The position numbers and the translations under genes are program-made. A DNA stretch of 64,000 nt, from contig NC_056757.1 of assembly GCF_018687715.1 (NCBI RefSeq), positions 8,834,501 through 8,898,500 on the forward strand, in the 5' to 3' direction. Positions 59,079-64,000 of this stretch are shown here, one piece after another. The notes under the pieces were generated by a model that was not told the origin of the DNA, searched no databases, and was given only the letters and a program-made list of their open reading frames with translations. The first letter of the stretch is position 1, and each line of letters begins with the position of its first letter. The stretch is from Carya illinoinensis. Lineage: Eukaryota; Streptophyta; Magnoliopsida; Fagales; Juglandaceae.

Positions 59079-62000
59079 TCATCTTGGGGTGAATCTATCT
59101 GGAGCTGCCTGACTTTGATGCTGCACATATATCAAGACCAAAATCTTTTAGAAGTCATCCACAAATGTAGAAATACACCAGTCAGCTATATAGAATACTT
59201 ACCAGAAAATAATAATTATAATAATAAATAAAGAGAACACTTGAGTCGTGGACAGATGATCGCTTACCAGAAGAATTTTTACAAAATTAGAAAAAAAATG
59301 TGGGATGATGAGAGCTTTCAGTGCTAATCTATAACACCTATGCGAAATCTAGTTTTTTTGAATGCGAGTCACAACCCCCACAAGGTTAAATAAGAATTTA
59401 GCTTAGTGAGAACATCATTTTATAAAGCAACTGTCAAGGGTTGTTAATCACTTAGGTCTGCTAGTCAAGATAACAAAAGAAGTTACTTCCATTTGTTTTC
59501 GATAAGTAGTTACTTCCATATGTAAGCCACAAATACTTGTCAATTGAGATTCATTCAAGGCAATTACCTGAGTTGCATATGATGAGCTTTCAGCAAGGAA
59601 CTTGAGAAACTCTTGCTTCTTTTTTTCAAAATTGGACTTTTCCTTCTCCAAGATTGCTTGTTCTCTCTTCATATCCTCCAGCATCTTATCTTTTTTCCAT
59701 TTCATCTCCTTGACCAGTCTATCAGCCTCATTGTAGTTTTCAGGTACAGTTGATGTTTCCAAGGGCTTTGGGAATTTCACACCAACATCTTCCCTAACAA
59801 CAGACAGGTTTATTGTACCACTGAAAAATACAATACGAAAAAACTGAACACAGAACTAATCACTAATTCATCAAGGAATATAAAATCCACTCCAGTTGGT
59901 TTAGTGATTCTTATTTGTTAGTATAAAGATAGTAGATTTCAGTCAAAAGCACAATTTCTTATATTATTTATAATTGTGCGGCTAATCCTTTCTTTCTCAT
60001 TCCTACTTCTGCTCACTGGAGAAAGAGGAGAGAGACAAAATCAATTGAAGGCAACACTGAAGAAAGGAAAGCTATTTAATCTTTCAATGTGCAACTGTGT
60101 GATACAGAGGCATCTGCATTACATGAATACTGCAAATATCTTATCAAGCAATCATCAAGTTTGCAAGAGAAAGATTGTCCCAATGGAATAAATGATGATA
60201 AATATGCATTTCACTTGTGGTAGCACAGCTTCTTACCGATTCCCTAGGGAAAAAACACCACTACTCCGAATCATCCCTCCATCTAAAGAAAGGGCTCCAT
60301 CACTTATACAAGGAAGAGCAAGGACCATCTCTGCCCTCGTTTTATAAACTTGCAGGCGAGAGAAGAGATTATAAAATAGTGTCTCCCTGAGGCCATACCC
60401 ACTGGCAGTGAGACAAAACAAGTTTGTGCTGTCCACATTGATGATATTCACAGCAAACCCAAGAAACCCAGGTGGGCACTCTCCATTAGGTAATCTTGGC
60501 TTAATTAGATCAAGCCTTCTTTGAGGGTCATCAGCTACAAACTCACCTGCATATGGTCTGTGAAAGATGAAAAAAAATTAGAGGGTTTACAAAATACAAG
60601 TCAGATTGTCAAACAAAAAGACAGCATAAAAGAGACTCATGCATTAAATTCTCAAGACAAATGACAAGAAATCGGCCATCCAAAGTTCTCCCGATGGAAG
60701 CACCAAGCCCATGAAGACCAGAACTTGTATTTATGCAGCCTTCCTTGTCATAAGTTTCTAGTGCTTTGACACCTTCATAAGTCTTGCAGACAATTGCCAG
60801 CATAGTCTCAACTCCTAAGTACTCTGCGAAAAGCCTGCAGACCAAATAAGTTGAAGGACAATTATGTCAAGCATAGTGAGAGAATGTTAATAGTCCTGTC
60901 ATGATGTCCTTCAATTAGGATACCCCAGTCCCTACCAGGTAAGCAAACAGGGCACCTCAAGTTTCAATGATGAAGGCTAATAGAAGATGGCAGTCTATTT
61001 TGGATGCGATCATAATCATTAAACCTCAAATGCAGCTAATGATGAGATCATAACTAATGCAGAATACCAGAAACAGAGAAGATGTAAGGTCAAGCAAACC
61101 TGCTAAGATTATCGTCATCTAATGTTCCAAGTGTAGCAACAATGCCAAGCACATCCTTGGTCAATGGAAGATGGGAAGCCTGAGTACCATGCCGAGTTTT
61201 CAATTGACACAGAATTCCAGCAGCAGACTTTTCATGCCGTAGAATCTGTTCAGTTGTTTGCTCCTCAGGCTGAGGTTGGGAGTTGTTCTCATTTTCAGTC
61301 TTAGGAATGCTTGAAGAATGACTTCTAACTAATTTAAACGAAATAAAACTTGTAAGTAATCAAATATGGAAAAAAGAGTCAAAGCCATAGACATTTAAAA
61401 ATTTTAAAAGTTATTCCAATCCAAGGTGGATTACATAACAGGAAATCAAAACTTTGATACCCTTCATTATTGAGTTCGCTACAACTCCCACAAAGCTCTT
61501 GACTAATTTCCCTTCTAGTTAATCGTATGTAAAGATGCAAAGAATGACATGATTTTTTTTATTGGAATGACATATAATCATACGCCATTCTTAGCATCTT
61601 TATATATGATTACCCCACATATCTTCTTAGACAACCACCAATTACACCCAAGTGAGATGTGCTTGATTTAATGTTTAAGGGGCAGCATCTAACCAAAAGT
61701 TATATTTATTACACCATGACAGTTGTAATTATATCCCAGATAAGCAGAATCTAACTATGGTCTAATAAAGTGCTCATTTCCCATGTCATCTGGATTCATT
61801 TACTTGTTTAAGATGGATTTGCTCTGTATTTACAGTGGCATCTATTAAAAATAAGAAAAGATCATACCTTGCAAATCGAGAATGGAGTCATCTAATTTGC
61901 TTTTCTGAGTTTTGAGAAATTTTAAATTCTCCTCGTGCTCTTTGATTTTCATCCCTAGCATATGTAGATCATCTTGAAGTTTCTGCATAATTAGGTATCA

Positions 62001-62552
62001 TGAACTTAGTTTGCTTAATTTACCAAAGAAAAAAGAAAGTTTCATTTGTTTGATACATTGCCACCTGATGAAGCTGTAAAAAATGACATAAACAACATGG
62101 ACTTTTTTTTTTTATTTTGATAGGTGAATGATCATGCACCTGCATGGATTGAAGTTCTGGCCTCATCCCCCATCCCTCATTCTGTTTTTCTTTTTTATTT
62201 TTTGGTTTTGGTGAGTGGGTTGGAGAGAGGGGGGGCAGAGATGTCATTTATCTGAGGATCATCTACCATGAACTAAGGAACAGAGAAAATCTTGCACCTT
62301 CGCCATCACTCATTTCTTAATGAGCTCCATAAAAGATCAATTGTTTCTACTAATTAAACACAGAAAACAAACACTTTTAAACCAACTCCACAGTATAAAA
62401 TTCACAACCTTGGAATAGTATATGATAGTTTCTGCATGTGCAAGTCCTCCATTTTGCATTTCATCCCTCACAACTATACTGGTCTCATTTTGATCAACTT
62501 GCATCAGTGCTGATGAATCTTTGACAGATAATGCCCTTGTTTGAAATGAAAT
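59079..62552 (-). CDS. DMS3: DMS3, SMC-hinge protein of RNA-directed DNA methylation (first coding exon not found)
   Basis: DMS3 joins DRD1 and RDM1 in the DDR complex that lets RNA polymerase V transcribe silenced loci. Seven minus-strand exons chain with consistent phases: 62552-62409, 61982-61868, 61328-61100, 60834-60643, 60557-60237, 59820-59568, 59120-59079, coding 431 residues. The Arabidopsis protein is about 420 residues and starts with a very short exon; that exon lies upstream and was not identified. In order: N-terminal region ([11 protein letters not shown]), coiled coil ([19 protein letters not shown]), SMC hinge ([62 protein letters not shown]), second coiled coil ([20 protein letters not shown]) and a tail [13 protein letters not shown]. 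There is no ATPase domain, as expected. The intron after 60,643 has a GC donor. Confidence 0.92.
60237..61328 (-). other. DMS3: DMS3 hinge exons
   Basis: Three exons of 229, 192 and 321 bp (61,328-61,100; 60,834-60,643; 60,557-60,237) encode the hinge dimerisation fold. Junctions fall at [10 protein letters not shown] and CLENL(I)|PYAGEF and SLGN(R)|GTINL, all phase 2, the same as [15 protein letters not shown](R)|AYKGEF and SLGF(G)|NPQ in the GMI1-like gene. Confidence 0.9.
60641..60642 (-). other. DMS3: GC splice donor in DMS3
   Basis: The exon must end at 60,643 because the 192 bp length and phase 2 match the GMI1-like paralog and the next exon enters in that phase. The intron then begins GCATGA (minus strand) where GTATGA would be expected, with AT instead of AG as the last exon bases. 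This makes the junction codon ATA (Ile) instead of Arg. If unspliced, translation stops about 10 codons later. Confidence 0.65.
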
Positions 62553-63585
62553 CTGCAGAGAGAGGGATTAACACGTATTTAAAGTTACATTATTTGAAAA
62601 GCATAAACAACAGCCTTCTGTACAAAGATTTGTCCCTCATTTTCAATATTTTTGTTTGACACATGCAGAAAAGATACTTGCATGCATATTTGAGAGGTAG
62701 GGGAAGAAAAAAAGGAAGAAGCTGGTCTTAATGCAAATAGTGGATAGTTATTGTTTACTAGAATATTACTTATTTATTTTTACAATTGCCTATTAAGAAA
62801 CACTTTTCTTATTACCTTTCAAGGAACATGAGAAATCACTGGCCAGGCAAAAGTAGAGATTCTACCGTTTCTAACCATAACCCTGAGAAGCATTTTAAGG
62901 AATCAGAAGGAATAGCAGACTTTTAAAACGGCAAAGTATATGCAATCTGGCACAACTTTCTGAATAATTAGCTTTTGGCTCTGTACAGCACTTCAACTAC
63001 TTTTCTAGCGTTTACATTACAGGTAGTTCAAAATTTAGACTTTCACAATAAATGGTGAAAATCTTGCCTTTCACTATTAATTTTGGCTTTATTATTTTTT
63101 CTATAATTTCCACAATGCTGAATTGCAGGGAAGTTTAATATTAAAGGAATATTTCAAGCAGAGTAGGTTGGTGGGAAGCAACACAAATGTTGTCAAACCC
63201 CTGGAGGTTAACGCCCTCTCGCACCATTCCATGAACGACAATTTATAACCAAAATCTTCTCAACTAAATAAGTTCCTTTAAAGAAGAGAACAAGCTTGAT
63301 ATTACATTAATAATGCATTACCCTGACTTGTAAAAAAAAATTAATAATGCATTACCTCGCCATCAGAAATTCAGCTATTCCTTGTTAACCAGTTAATTGT
63401 GGTTTTATATTATGATCTCTACTAAGCGCAGCAACAATGCACTGTCAAATTACTATCCATTTCTTATCATGTCAGTGCCAAACAGTGAGTTTTCCTAGCA
63501 TAGAACTAACCAGCAAAAAATCCCAACTTTTTAATGCTTTCTACACCAAAGAATGGATACATAATTCAAAAGAGTTCCTCTTCTA
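62553..63585. other. Upstream intron or 5' region of DMS3
   Basis: A good acceptor (CTCTCTCTGCAG on the minus strand) precedes the exon starting at 62,552, so an upstream exon exists. I searched for a short ATG exon with a phase-0 donor here and found none convincing; it may lie beyond 64,000. The sequence is AT-rich without a recognised element. Confidence 0.5.
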
Positions 63586-63589
63586 ACTT

Positions 63590-64000
63590 TTATTTTTTTT
63601 TATAGTTAATAAGTAAATTTTATTACAAGTAAATAGGCATAGCCCAAGTACACAGGAAGTATACAAGAGAATACACCTAAATACAAGCTATAACAGAACA
63701 CTACTAAAACAGAACACGACTAAAACAGACCATTACAAAAGTTTCCATCCCTTACAAGATTCTTCACCCAAAAACTTAAAATGCTATAGAAAAACTCCCT
63801 AAGTTCCCCCATAGAGCGTTCACAATCTTCAAAACACCTTCTATTCCTCTCCAACCATAGGCACCAAAATAAACACAAGGGGATCATCATGTGGTGCAAA
63901 CATCATGCTCACACCAACTAATGAAATAGTGACAAATCAGCATACCTTTTGTTTTCAAATAGACATTGCCGCACAGGATTTCTTCCCATTTCTAACAACA
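63590..64000 (-). mobile_element. LINE 3' end (continues past the window)
   Basis: The T-rich tail at 63,590-63,602, AAATAGGCATAGCCCAAGTA, CACAGGAAGTATACAAGAG and the region with GAGCGTTCACAATCTTC and TTCTATTCCTCTCCAACC match the LINE copy at 10,345-10,590. The element is read on the minus strand, inside or upstream of DMS3. Confidence 0.6.

Overview
This window is nuclear DNA from a flowering plant, most likely a woody eudicot. A Fagales tree such as walnut or hickory is a guess from the repeat style, not a demonstrated identity. The DNA is AT-rich. It holds two spliced genes with small exons and GT-AG introns, separated and invaded by LINEs, LTR retrotransposons and MITE-like elements.

Left flank (1-5,225): a Ty3/gypsy-type LTR remnant with internal tandem repeats, a CCGG-rich element end, a copia-type LTR remnant and two MITE-like elements lead into the 5' leader of the first gene. 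A CTT-N7-AAG motif (SOG1-type DNA-damage response site) lies about 0.8 kb upstream of the start codon.

Gene 1 (5,226-43,479, plus strand): a GMI1-like gene (GAMMA-IRRADIATION AND MITOMYCIN C INDUCED 1, the plant SMCHD1-type protein). I could chain 37 coding exons with consistent splice phases. They give an N-terminal GHKL ATPase head with N-box and DTGPGM motifs, a long middle region, and a C-terminal SMC-hinge flanked by coiled coils, about 1,601 residues. Exon 31 carries two apparent single-base insertions. Unless they are sequence errors or the exon is skipped, they truncate the protein before the hinge. Long introns hold a solo LTR with an array of 11 stem-loops (intron 6), a pile of LINE copies (intron 18), a nested LTR/MITE cluster (intron 27) and a LINE ending next to exon 31 (intron 30).

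Intergenic (43,480-59,078): an extreme GC/AT mosaic element, a 5.5 kb Ty1/copia element on the minus strand with 180 bp LTRs and a perfect target duplication, and a decayed L1-type LINE on the minus strand. The copia element carries fragments of at least four host genes (AAE3-like acyl-CoA ligase, DUF3537 membrane protein, group-I bZIP, F-box/PP2-A), all in its sense orientation.

Gene 2 (59,079 to at least 62,552, minus strand): DMS3 (DEFECTIVE IN MERISTEM SILENCING 3), the hinge protein of the DDR complex that supports Pol V in RNA-directed DNA methylation. Seven coding exons are visible; the short first coding exon was not found. One internal intron appears to use a GC donor. The six shared exons of DMS3 match exons 32-37 of the GMI1-like gene in order, phase and nearly in length (144/141, 115/115, 229/205, 192/192, 321/321, 253/277 bp). 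DMS3 therefore corresponds to the C-terminal module of the GMI1-like gene, and the two paralogs sit tail-to-tail here. One is known for DNA repair and the other for transposon silencing.
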